The position numbers were made by a program, and so were the translations under genes. Below, piece by piece: positions 56,583-64,000 of a stretch of 64,000 nucleotides of DNA. The stretch spans positions 58,168 through 122,167 of the forward strand of contig JAGLCJ010000007.1 in assembly GCA_023146255.1 (NCBI GenBank), read 5' to 3'. The notes beneath the pieces are model-generated. The model made no database searches. It had not been told where the DNA came from and was given only the letters and a program-made list of their open reading frames with translations. Positions within the stretch are counted from its first letter, which is position 1. Every line of letters starts with the position of its first letter. This DNA comes from Alcanivoracaceae bacterium. Its GTDB lineage: Bacteria > Pseudomonadota > Gammaproteobacteria > Pseudomonadales > Alcanivoracaceae.

Positions 56583-57173
56583 CTACAAATGCCGCCGTGA
56601 CTTCAGCGCCTGGGCCAGGGTGGCGCCATCGACGAATTCCAGATCACCGCCCATGGGCACACCCTGGGCAATGCGGCTGACGCTTACAGAGGTACCCCGG
56701 ACCATGTCGAGGATGTAGTGAGCAGTGGCCTCACCTTCCACCGTGGTCCCGGTGGCAAGAATCAGCTCCTGTATCTGGCCAAGCTGGCGCTCAAGCAGAT
56801 TCAGACCGATTTCCTCCGGGCCGATCCCGTCGATCGGCGACAGGTGCCCCATCAACACAAAATAGCGGCCGCGGTATTCGCCGGACTGCTCGATCGCCAG
56901 CACATCCGCCGGTGATTCGACGATGCAGACCTGACTCTGGTCACGGCGCTGATCCGCACACACCGGGCAAAGATCATCTTCGGCAAAGTTGCGGCAGCAG
57001 GAGCAATGCCGGACGCCCTGCATGGCCGCCTCCAGCGCCGCGGCAAGACGGCCACCACCTTCACGATTGCGCTCCAGCAACCAGTAGGTCATACGTTGGG
57101 CCGAGCGCGGCCCGACTCCGGGCAGCACGGTGAAGCTGTCAATCAGGCGTTGAACCAGCGGGCTGTGCTTCAT
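56583..57173 (-). CDS. recR: recombination protein RecR
   Basis: Works with RecO and RecF in gap repair. The 196-aa protein has an N-terminal helix-hairpin-helix (FTVLPGVGPRSAQRMTYW), a Cys4 zinc finger (CSCCRNFAEDDLCPVC) and a TOPRIM domain (VCIVESPADVLAIEQSGEYR). The start shares a base with the ybaB stop: classic dnaX-ybaB-recR operon. Confidence 0.96.
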   Translation of the reverse strand: MKHSPLVQRLIDSFTVLPGVGPRSAQRMTYWLLERNREGGGRLAAALEAAMQGVRHCSCCRNFAEDDLCPVCADQRRDQSQVCIVESPADVLAIEQSGEYRGRYFVLMGHLSPIDGIGPEEIGLNLLERQLGQIQELILATGTTVEGEATAHYILDMVRGTSVSVSRIAQGVPMGGDLEFVDGATLAQALKSRRHL

Positions 57174-57493
57174 CAGAACAACTTGAAGCCGGGTGGCAAT
57201 GGCAGGCCCGCGGTCATGCCGGCCATCTTCTGTTGCTGCTCGCGTTCGACCCGGCGCACCGCATCGTTCACTGCAGCAGCAAGCAGGTCTTCGAGCATTT
57301 CCCTGTCTTCCTTCATCAGTGACGGATCAATCTCGACCTTGCGCACATCGTGGCGGCCATTCATGGTGACCTTGACCATGCCGGCGCCGGACTCACCGGT
57401 AACCTCAGCCTTGCTGATGTCGTCCTGCATCTTTTTCATCTTCTCCTGCATGGCCTGAGCCTGTTGCAGGAGGTTGTTCATATCGAATTCCAT
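57173..57493 (-). CDS. ybaB: YbaB/EbfC nucleoid-associated protein
   Basis: A 106-aa dimeric DNA-binding protein. MNNLLQQAQAMQEKMKKMQD is the usual N-terminal helix and GMVKVTMNGRHDVRKVEIDP the central strand pair. It lies 3 nt after dnaX and overlaps recR by one base. Confidence 0.94.
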   Translation of the reverse strand: MEFDMNNLLQQAQAMQEKMKKMQDDISKAEVTGESGAGMVKVTMNGRHDVRKVEIDPSLMKEDREMLEDLLAAAVNDAVRRVEREQQQKMAGMTAGLPLPPGFKLF

Positions 57494-57496
57494 GGT

Positions 57497-59218
57497 TCAG
57501 TCCTCCGGTTGGATGGAGTCAATATCAAGCTGACCGCCGAACTCCCGGGTCAGTGCCACAACCACCGGATCCTGACTGATCAGCTTGCGGGTTTTTTCCA
57601 GCTTTTCCTGACGGGCTGCGGCGATCTGCTGAGCCGGGGTGTGGCTGACGCCGTCCTGCCAGCTGGCTTGCAAACGCACCTTGCTACCGAGTCGCTCTGA
57701 CACCACTTCGGCGAGCTGCTGCAACCGCTCCGGCGTCGCCAGCATCTGGTGACCGGGCTCCAGCAAAAGCGTCCAGTTGAGGCCATCACGCTCGCCCAGC
57801 GCCGCGTGTTCAGCCAGATTACGCAACATGCCATCCACCGGCAGACTCGCCACCAGCTTTGCCCACCACACCGCAGCATCTTCCAACGCCGGAACAGCAG
57901 CGGATTCAGCCGAGATATGTGCCTTTGCAGCAGGCTGCGACGTCGCCTGCGGCGCGCTGTTGACGGTAGGCACCGGTTGTTCCGGCGCTGGCACGGACCT
58001 CAGCGCTGCCGGAGCAGCCGCAGACGGCCGACTGGACTGGACCGGTGCAGATTGAGGCGCGGGGCGGGCCTGAGCCGGTACCGCCCGCAACTCGGGACGG
58101 CCCGGCTCAACCGACTTTTTTGCGCCGTCGCCGCCTCCCGCGGGAACACCGTCAGGACGGAACAGCACCATGCGCAGTAAAACCATTTCCAGCCCGGCAC
58201 GCGGGTCCGGTGCATCGGCCAGATCACGGCGACCACGCAGCGCGATGTCATAGCAAAGCTGCACTTGCTCGGCAGTGAAGTGAGCAGCCAAAGCAGTGAT
58301 ACGCTCATCCACCTGCCGCCCCGGTACCGCCTGAGCCACCGCCAGCGCATGCAGGCCGCTGATGATCTCGTCGAGCAACGCCAGTTCATCCGGCGACTGT
58401 TCGGCAACCTGATCCAGCGCCACCAGCACGGTTTCGGCACCGCCCGCCGCCAGCGACTCCAGCAGCGCCAACACATGCGCACGATCAACGCTGCCGAGCA
58501 TGGACCGCACCGCAGACTCATTCAGCGGATTACCACTGAAGGCAATGGCCTGATCGGTCAAGCTGAGCGCATCACGCATCGAGCCGCGAGCGGCCTGGCC
58601 GATCAGGCTCAGCGCCGGCATCTCATAGCCGATCATTTCACGCTCAAGCAAATCCTTCAGATGTGCGGCAATACGATCTGCCGGCAACGCCTTCAGATTG
58701 AACTGCAGGCAACGGGACAGGATGGTGACCGGTAACTTTTGCGGATCGGTGGTGGCCAGCAGGAACTTCACATGCGGCGGCGGCTCTTCCAGCGTCTTCA
58801 GCAGAGCATTGAAGGAATGCGCCGACAACATGTGCACTTCGTCAATCAGGTAAACCTTGTAACGGCCTCGGGTCGGCGCGTACTGGACGTTATCAAGCAG
58901 CTCGCGGGTATCCTCCACCTTGGTGCGACTTGCCGCATCCACCTCGATCAAATCAACAAAGCGGCCCTCGCCGATTTCCACGCAGGTGTCGCAGACGCCA
59001 CAGGGCTGGGAACTGACCCCCTGCTCACAATTCAGGCAACGCGACAGAATCCGGGCGATGGTGGTCTTGCCCACCCCGCGGGTACCGGTAAACAGATAGG
59101 CATGGTGCAGACGGTCATGATCAAGCGCATTGATCAAGGCCCGCGACACATGCTCCTGCCCAACCAGTTCATGAAAGGTGCGCGGCCGGTATTTGCGCGC
59201 CAGAACCTGATAACTCAT
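57497..59218 (-). CDS. dnaX: DNA polymerase III subunits tau and gamma
   Basis: Clamp-loader ATPase. The 573-aa tau has the N-terminal MSYQVLARKYRPRTFHELVG, Walker A LFTGTRGVGKTTIARI, a Cys4 zinc site (CLNCEQGVSSQPCGVCDTC), the LIDEVHMLS Walker B and an arginine-finger SRC motif. Domain III ends near residue 360. A Pro/Ala-rich linker and the polymerase-binding domains follow. At codons 366-368 is the slippery A-AAA-AAG; a -1 shift stops after two more codons and would give a gamma of 370 aa. The ATG at 59218 is the only sensible start. Confidence 0.95.
   Translation of the reverse strand: MSYQVLARKYRPRTFHELVGQEHVSRALINALDHDRLHHAYLFTGTRGVGKTTIARILSRCLNCEQGVSSQPCGVCDTCVEIGEGRFVDLIEVDAASRTKVEDTRELLDNVQYAPTRGRYKVYLIDEVHMLSAHSFNALLKTLEEPPPHVKFLLATTDPQKLPVTILSRCLQFNLKALPADRIAAHLKDLLEREMIGYEMPALSLIGQAARGSMRDALSLTDQAIAFSGNPLNESAVRSMLGSVDRAHVLALLESLAAGGAETVLVALDQVAEQSPDELALLDEIISGLHALAVAQAVPGRQVDERITALAAHFTAEQVQLCYDIALRGRRDLADAPDPRAGLEMVLLRMVLFRPDGVPAGGGDGAKKSVEPGRPELRAVPAQARPAPQSAPVQSSRPSAAAPAALRSVPAPEQPVPTVNSAPQATSQPAAKAHISAESAAVPALEDAAVWWAKLVASLPVDGMLRNLAEHAALGERDGLNWTLLLEPGHQMLATPERLQQLAEVVSERLGSKVRLQASWQDGVSHTPAQQIAAARQEKLEKTRKLISQDPVVVALTREFGGQLDIDSIQPED
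58071..58139 (-). promoter_or_regulatory. programmed -1 frameshift signal in dnaX
   Basis: On the minus strand, in order: a Shine-Dalgarno-like GGGAGG (58139-58134); 12 nt; the slippery heptamer A-AAA-AAG (58121-58115) in the right phase (GCA AAA AAG); a 5-nt spacer; then an 8-bp stem TGAGCCGG/CCGGCTCA (58109-58102 with 58078-58071) whose loop is itself GC-rich. The -1 frame reads GTC GGT TGA. All parts match the E. coli dnaX frameshift cassette in kind and spacing. Confidence 0.85.
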
Positions 59219-59382
59219 CACCGTTCCAAAGCCAGCATGAAAGGCCGTATCGTACCAGAATTCCGCCCGACAAAAGGGCTGTCTCCTATAGAAGATCAGG
59301 ACAAACTGAAAGCTGGCACAATGCAAGCCGAAGCCGCCAAATCAGTGGCCGTACGGGACATTGCAACGGCCGGCAGGGTGCA

Positions 59383-59496
59383 GGTCATTCTGGCCGCCGA
59401 CACTGCTCGGGACCCTCGAAGACATGGATGTCTGAGAGGAGCCTACAGGGATGTATTCACGGCGTGTCCCGGGCAGTGTCGGCGGCCAGAATGACC
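59383..59496. repeat. long hairpin element, copy 3 (core plus 31-bp arms)
   Basis: Inverted arms of 31 bp with one mismatch (59383-59413 and 59466-59496) enclose a 52-nt core. The core is the same as in copies 1 and 2 but in reverse orientation, with inner hairpin AGACA-TGGA-TGTCT (59420-59433). It stands between the SRP RNA gene and dnaX. Confidence 0.85.
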
Positions 59497-59529
59497 GTCT
59501 CGAAAGCACACACTACCCAGAGCAAAAAT

Positions 59530-59642
59530 GGAGACAGCCCTGCCAGCCACACCCCGGCACACGACGTCACTGCTACCGTTGCTTCCTTCCGGACCTGGCG
59601 GGGTTCACAGCTGGTCATTGCGGGGGGACCGACAGGGCTGCC
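59530..59642 (-). ncRNA. ffs: signal recognition particle RNA (4.5S)
   Basis: Scaffold for Ffh in co-translational targeting. On the minus strand the hallmark apical domain reads CAGGTCCGGAAGGAAGCA, with flanking helix strands closing to GCAGCCCTG at the 5' end and CAGGGCTGTC at the 3' end. A short T-run (ATTTTTGC) follows the 3' end. Its place upstream of dnaX is the usual one in Pseudomonas-like genomes. Ends are accurate to a few bases. Confidence 0.94.
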
Positions 59643-59669
59643 ATTGAGCTCCCTTTCGGAGAGGGCGGC

Positions 59670-59698
59670 ATTGTCGCGAAACGATGCCGCCTTTGCAA
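59670..59698 (-). promoter_or_regulatory. possible ffs promoter
   Basis: On the minus strand TTGCAA (59698-59693), a 17-nt spacer, then GACAAT (59675-59670). The start would fall about 20 nt before the mature RNA, which fits a short 5' leader of the kind trimmed by RNase P from E. coli 4.5S RNA. The boxes overlap an inverted repeat GGCGGCAT/ATGCCGCC (59664-59691), which could instead end the upstream gene. Confidence 0.35.
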
Positions 59699-59724
59699 GG
59701 GAACCGCTGAATAACCGGACGCGA

Positions 59725-62085
59725 TCACAACGCCCGAACTACCGACTCCCAGTCAGACAATACCTGCTGGCAAAACTGCTCTGCAGGCATCGGCCGGCCA
59801 ATCAGATAACCCTGCGCCTCGTCACAACCAAGCGAATCCAGAATATCCAGTTGCTCGGCTGTTTCCACTCCCTCCGCCAGCACCCGCATGCCGAGATGCC
59901 CGGTCAGCTCGATGATGCCCGCCACCAACACCCGCTGCTGACGATCTGCAACCAGATTATGGACAAACGACTGATCAATCTTGATGGTATCCACCGGTAG
60001 CTGGCGCATGTGCGACAAGGATGAAAAGCCGGTACCAAAATCATCCAGCGACAGACCATAGCCACGGGCCCGCAAACGCCCCAGTACGCGCAAGGCGTAG
60101 TCGGTATCCTGCATCGCCGAGCTTTCGGTGATCTCGAACTCAAGCTGCGCCGGCGCCAGACCATAACGGGTGCGAACTTCCTCGATACGATCCACCAGCT
60201 GTTCATCAAACAGCTGGCGCGCCGACAGGTTTATCGACAGCACCAGAGAATCGCGCAGATGGCCCCAGCCGGCCAGATGACGACAGGCTTCCTCCAGAAC
60301 CCAGTAGCCCAGACGCAGAATCTGCCCGGTCTCTTCTGCCACCGGAATAAATTGCGCCGGCGGAATGTTCTCGCCCTCCGGCGTACGCCAGCGCAACAGC
60401 ACCTCTGCGCCAGAGAGCTGACGCCCCTCCAGTTGCATACGCGGCTGGAAAACCAGCGACAGCTCGCTATCCATATCCATGCGCTTGAGGCGACCTGCCA
60501 GCTCGGCAACCCGGTTTGATTCGGCCAGCATCGAATGATGAAAAAAACTGAACCGGTTCTTGCCGCTACGCTTGGCGTGATACATGGCCAGATCTGCTTC
60601 GCGCACCAGAGTTTCAACCTCTGCCATCTCCACCGAAGTTGGCGCCAATCCGACACTGCAAGACAGGCCAAACTGAACCTGATCAAAACTGACCGGGCTG
60701 CGCACCCGCTGGACCAGCTCCTCCGCCCAGACACGCATGGCAGAAAAATCGGTCATGGCGGGAATAAACAACACGAATTCGTCACCGCTTTGCCGGGCCA
60801 CCACCGCCTGATCTCCAGCCAGACTGACCAATCGGCGGGCAATCGCCACCAGCGCTGTGTCACCTGCCTTGTGGCCAAGCGTGTCATTAATCAATTTGAA
60901 GTCGTCCAGATCAACAAATGCCAGCAGTCCGTTCTGGCCACTACCAAGACGCTGCGCTACCAATTCTTCGAAACAACGTCGGTTCGGCAGCCCGGTCAGG
61001 GCGTCATGGCGGGCCATGAAATGTAACTGCTCACGCTGACGCTTGCGCTCGGAGACATCGCGGATAATCGCCACCATCTGTTCGGCATCACTGATCGCCA
61101 TCGGCGACACCACCATCTCCAGCTCCAGTGGCGAACCATCACTATGCCGACCGACCACCTCTTTAGGCTGACGAAAGCGCTCGCGAAAATCATTCAGCGC
61201 CGCAGACAGCTCACCGGTTTGAGGTCTGGCGTTGTCCGGCATCAACTCTGTCACCGGTTTGCCCAGAATGGCTGCCGCAGGCTGACCAAAAATTCTCTCG
61301 GCACCGCGGTTAAACCCGGTAATGGTGCCGGTCATGTCACTGACCACGACACCATCCGATATCTGATGCAGCAGTACATCAGTCCACTCACGCAGCTGCA
61401 CGACCCGCCGACGACTACGCAGTACCCTCATCAGAGCGCGTTCCTGCACCTCGCTGGCAAAATCTGCTCGAAGACGCTCGCTCTGATACAGCGCCAGAAT
61501 CAGACCTGCACTGATCAGCAGATAGAGCACCTGGTAAGAAGCAAAATGCCAGGCACTCCAACTACTTTCCCGCGCCATAGGCTGAAGCAACCAAAGCAGT
61601 GACAAGGCAAGAAAGCCCAAGCCGGCCAGCAGAAAGCCCGCAGGGCGCTTCTGGTCACGGGCGCGCCAGAAGAACATGGCCAACAGGACGTAAGCAGAAG
61701 CAAGCAGAATGGTTCCGGGTAACTGCCTGCAAAGAGCGGTATCACTATAGGCCAGATGGCAAAACAGCAACCAGACAAGGGCTGCCAGGGGTAGCCAACG
61801 CAGAACACCGGGGACACTGCCGCCAGTCAGTAAGCGAACCCCGGTGAGCAAAAGAAACGCCCGCAGCAGAAGGTCGAACTCGGCGTACAGCAGCAGCGCC
61901 TGCCCCGCCGGAATGAACAGCACCAGCAGATGTCGTAGCGCATCAAAGCCGGCCGCAGCAGCGAACCACAGATAGCCTCGGCCAGCGCCACCCCGGCCAT
62001 AGCCGAAACAGACCAGCGCCAGCAGCAAGGCGCTGACAACCAGTCCATAGCGGATAACATCGTGGAGCAGATCAGATGGGTACAT
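59725..62085 (-). CDS. membrane GGDEF-EAL protein with PAS domain
   Basis: A 786-aa c-di-GMP enzyme. Residues 1 to about 215 hold about seven membrane helices. A PAS domain follows (about 245-370; SDGVVVSDMTGTITGFNRGA). The GGDEF domain (about 375-535) has DDFKLINDTLGHKAGD and SGDEF in place of GGDEF. The EAL domain (about 550-786) has EVL instead of EAL, but NLSARQLF, EITESSAMQ, DDFGTGFSSL, KIDQSFV and EGVET are intact, so phosphodiesterase activity is likely. The ATG at 62085 gives MYPSDLLHDVIRY; longer starts add non-conserved sequence. Confidence 0.9.
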   Translation of the reverse strand: MYPSDLLHDVIRYGLVVSALLLALVCFGYGRGGAGRGYLWFAAAAGFDALRHLLVLFIPAGQALLLYAEFDLLLRAFLLLTGVRLLTGGSVPGVLRWLPLAALVWLLFCHLAYSDTALCRQLPGTILLASAYVLLAMFFWRARDQKRPAGFLLAGLGFLALSLLWLLQPMARESSWSAWHFASYQVLYLLISAGLILALYQSERLRADFASEVQERALMRVLRSRRRVVQLREWTDVLLHQISDGVVVSDMTGTITGFNRGAERIFGQPAAAILGKPVTELMPDNARPQTGELSAALNDFRERFRQPKEVVGRHSDGSPLELEMVVSPMAISDAEQMVAIIRDVSERKRQREQLHFMARHDALTGLPNRRCFEELVAQRLGSGQNGLLAFVDLDDFKLINDTLGHKAGDTALVAIARRLVSLAGDQAVVARQSGDEFVLFIPAMTDFSAMRVWAEELVQRVRSPVSFDQVQFGLSCSVGLAPTSVEMAEVETLVREADLAMYHAKRSGKNRFSFFHHSMLAESNRVAELAGRLKRMDMDSELSLVFQPRMQLEGRQLSGAEVLLRWRTPEGENIPPAQFIPVAEETGQILRLGYWVLEEACRHLAGWGHLRDSLVLSINLSARQLFDEQLVDRIEEVRTRYGLAPAQLEFEITESSAMQDTDYALRVLGRLRARGYGLSLDDFGTGFSSLSHMRQLPVDTIKIDQSFVHNLVADRQQRVLVAGIIELTGHLGMRVLAEGVETAEQLDILDSLGCDEAQGYLIGRPMPAEQFCQQVLSDWESVVRAL

Positions 62086-62244
62086 CGGCGACCTGATTAT
62101 TGTTATGACGGCATGATACAGGCTGAGCCCACCGGGAAGCGACCCATGACGGCACTTCACCGGTACCGGACTATCACGACTCGGAGGTGCCATCGCCACG
62201 CCGCTGCCCTACACTGATCTGACACTGTCTGCGGGGAGAGCATC

Positions 62245-63243
62245 ATGATCAAGGTCGCCATCAACGGTTATGGCAGGATCGGTCGTTGTCTGGTCAGGGC
62301 GATACACGAGCGAGGGTTGCAGGATCAGATCCGTGTAGTGGCGATCAATGATCTCACTGATTTTGCGGTGCTTGCCCACCTGACTCGGCATGACACCACC
62401 CATGGCCACTTTGCCGAGCCGGTGGTGCTGGATGGCGACAGCATGCAGGTCGGCAAATGGTCGATCCAGATGAGCAAGGAAAAGGACCCTGCCAAACTGC
62501 CCTGGAAAAGCTGCGATGTGGATATCGCGCTGGAATGTTCCGGCAAGTTCAAGACCCGTAGTGCATTGACAGCGCATCTGGATGCCGGCGCGCGCCGTGT
62601 GCTGGCCAGCTTCCCGGTGGCCGATGCCGACCGTACCGTGGTCTTTGGCGTTAACCATCAGATTCTGAAAGATACTGATCTGGTGGTTTCCAATGCCAGC
62701 TGCACTACCAACTGTCTCGCCCCGCTGGTCAAAGTGCTCGATGACAGGTTCGGTTTTGAGCAGGGACAGATGACCACTATCCATGCCTATACCAACGACC
62801 AGAACCTGATCGACAAGGCACATAACGATTTTTATCGCGCCCGTTCCGCGACCATGTCGATGATCCCGACCAAGACCGGGGCGGCTCAGGCCGTTGGGCT
62901 GGTGCTACCGCACCTCAAGGGACGTCTGGACGGCATGGCGATCCGGGTGCCGACCATCAATGTGTCAATGGTTGACCTGCATTGCCTGCTGGCAAAGGAA
63001 GTATCGGCAGAGCAAATAAACGCTGCATTGCGGGATGCAGCAGCAGGTTCATTACAGGGCATCCTCGGTATTAATGAGGAGCCACTGGTGTCCTGGGACT
63101 TTAACCACAATCCGCTGTCGAGCATCGTCGACCTCGCCCAGACCAGAACCATGGGCCGACAGGCCAAGTTGATGAGCTGGTACGACAACGAGTGGGGCTT
63201 CACCAACAGGATGATCGATGTCATCGGCGAGATGGCCAGATAA
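62245..63243 (+). CDS. glyceraldehyde-3-phosphate dehydrogenase, type I
   Basis: A 332-aa enzyme with INGYGRIGRCLVRAI (NAD), VVAINDLTD, the catalytic SNASCTTNCLAP (Cys153), the His of TTIHAYTNDQ, PTKTGAAQAVG and WYDNEWGFTNRMID. A few stretches (EEPLVSWDFNHNPLSSIVD) are also like erythrose-4-phosphate dehydrogenase, but the HAYTNDQ and TGAA motifs favour GAPDH. GGGGAGAG lies upstream of the ATG. It stands alone between two minus-strand genes. Confidence 0.9.
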   Translation: MIKVAINGYGRIGRCLVRAIHERGLQDQIRVVAINDLTDFAVLAHLTRHDTTHGHFAEPVVLDGDSMQVGKWSIQMSKEKDPAKLPWKSCDVDIALECSGKFKTRSALTAHLDAGARRVLASFPVADADRTVVFGVNHQILKDTDLVVSNASCTTNCLAPLVKVLDDRFGFEQGQMTTIHAYTNDQNLIDKAHNDFYRARSATMSMIPTKTGAAQAVGLVLPHLKGRLDGMAIRVPTINVSMVDLHCLLAKEVSAEQINAALRDAAAGSLQGILGINEEPLVSWDFNHNPLSSIVDLAQTRTMGRQAKLMSWYDNEWGFTNRMIDVIGEMAR

Positions 63244-63248
63244 AGCAG

Positions 63249-63282
63249 AGCCCGCTGCCCGGTAAGGGCCGGACAGCGGGCT
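63249..63282. terminator. hairpin after the GAPDH gene
   Basis: Arms of 14 bp with one mismatch: AGCCCGCTGCCCGG (63249-63262) and CCGGACAGCGGGCT (63269-63282), loop TAAGGG. It lies between convergent stops 55 nt apart. No T-run follows. Confidence 0.6.
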
Positions 63283-63297
63283 GGACGCAGACCCGGG

Positions 63298-63819
63298 TCA
63301 GAAAAATGGACTGTAGTGGTCCTCCTGACCAGCCTCCCTGGCCTCCTGATGTCGGGTCTGCATGACCTTTTCGATGCTGTATACCTGACGGGAATCATCA
63401 GCATCCACCATCACCAGATAACTGCCGTCTTTTTCGACACCATGCAAGTACGGCTCAATATGATGGTTACGCGTTGAGATACCACGGATGCCACCCAGCC
63501 AGGCACCAAAACAGGTACCAAAAGCAGTGGCGGCAATGATGACGCCACTGCTCAGGTCAATCCCCCACGGGTCTGTTACCGCCAGCACAAAGCCGGCAAA
63601 CAGGCCGAATATCATTCCGTACATGGCGCCGACAAATCCGTAGTGGAGGATATCCGTTTCCTCCCACAGGGTCGTAGTGTGAACATGTGCCTGTTCCAAC
63701 ACGCCAGCGTTCCGGCCGAGCACATGAATGCGGTTTTCCCCGATCCCCGCCTCTTTCAGGTCACGGCTTATCCCCAGCACGCTCGATAGCGAACGAGTCA
63801 TATAATAGAAGCGCTTCAT
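63298..63819 (-). CDS. conserved membrane protein of unknown function
   Basis: A 173-aa protein. The first 50 residues form a soluble domain (FYYMTRSLSSVLGISRDLKE, HVLGRNAGVLEQAHVHTTTL). Two Gly-rich membrane helices follow (YGFVGAMYGMIFGLFAGFVL; VIIAATAFGTCFGAWLGGIR), and then a C-terminal soluble part with VMVDADD. Similar Pseudomonas proteins carry the old label NAD/FAD-utilizing enzyme, which nothing here supports. The ATG at 63819 begins MKRFYYMT. The last 180 bases of the window show no gene. Confidence 0.78.
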   Translation of the reverse strand: MKRFYYMTRSLSSVLGISRDLKEAGIGENRIHVLGRNAGVLEQAHVHTTTLWEETDILHYGFVGAMYGMIFGLFAGFVLAVTDPWGIDLSSGVIIAATAFGTCFGAWLGGIRGISTRNHHIEPYLHGVEKDGSYLVMVDADDSRQVYSIEKVMQTRHQEAREAGQEDHYSPFF

Positions 63820-64000
63820 GGCAATATTCCCCTCTACCAGTTGTCCTGCCCTCGATTCTGCTCCTGACCAACGTGAAGGAGATATGGGCTGGCGAGACCT
63901 ATTGGCTATATGAGGAGACGGTTGATAGCGGGGGGTTATTTAGCGCTGGTCGAACCTGAGGAGCTTCTCTGAATACCTTCCGGGTGCGCCATTAAACAAA

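Overview
The window is a 64-kb piece of a high-GC gammaproteobacterial chromosome, almost entirely protein-coding. Gene order suggests a member of the Pseudomonadales/Oceanospirillales group. The mfd - csiV - MTI phosphorylase - nagZ - psrA block and the ihfB - rpsA - cmk - tyrA/aroA - hisC - pheA - serC - gyrA - MTA deaminase - ubiG - mupP - yciK block match the Pseudomonas-type layout as I know it. The TPAT-type TRAP transporter with several DUF6091-like binding proteins, and the long hairpin repeats, point more to marine relatives such as Alcanivorax or Marinobacter. The genus is inference. I saw no phage, insertion sequence, CRISPR array, tRNA or rRNA.

Region 1 (1-17 kb): the end of an acyl-CoA thioesterase II gene, a LysR regulator divergent from a Thermus-type isocitrate dehydrogenase, mfd and csiV. 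A minus-strand run follows: flavoprotein, methylthioinosine phosphorylase, hypoxanthine phosphoribosyltransferase, MscS channel, nagZ, L,D-transpeptidase and psrA, with a consensus PsrA operator in front. An iron-type alcohol dehydrogenase and a hotdog thioesterase close the block.

Region 2 (15.6-24.5 kb): nucleotide-sugar genes, all on the minus strand: tviC- and tviB-like genes, a UDP-glucuronate epimerase, ugd, galU, a second ugd-like gene that has lost its catalytic cysteine, and pgi. No glycosyltransferases or polymer export genes are present, so this is a precursor-supply cluster.

Region 3 (24.6-41.4 kb): comEA, pyrF, lapB, ihfB, rpsA and cmk, then the aromatic/serine biosynthesis run and gyrA, all on the minus strand. 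Divergent from gyrA is a plus-strand run of MTA deaminase, ubiG and mupP. A REP-like array separates this run from yciK.

Region 4 (42.6-55.4 kb): a dispersed TPR-protein-associated TRAP transporter (TPAT): a TatT lipoprotein, three paralogous periplasmic binding proteins and a fused QM permease. A 50-aa membrane protein and a PilZ protein follow in the same run. An ABC1/UbiB-like kinase, the rnd-ycgL-ycgN-HIT operon and gpmA lie between the parts.

Region 5 (55.4-64 kb): acyl-CoA dehydrogenase with an operator-like palindrome, the dnaX-ybaB-recR operon with a complete programmed -1 frameshift cassette in dnaX, the SRP RNA gene, a membrane GGDEF-EAL protein, GAPDH and a conserved membrane protein.

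The most unusual non-coding signal is a family of three long hairpins, at 35.5, 38.5 and 59.4 kb. They share a core of about 50 nt but have site-specific, self-complementary arms of 22-31 bp. A second is a pair of mutually exclusive hairpins between rpsA and ihfB.
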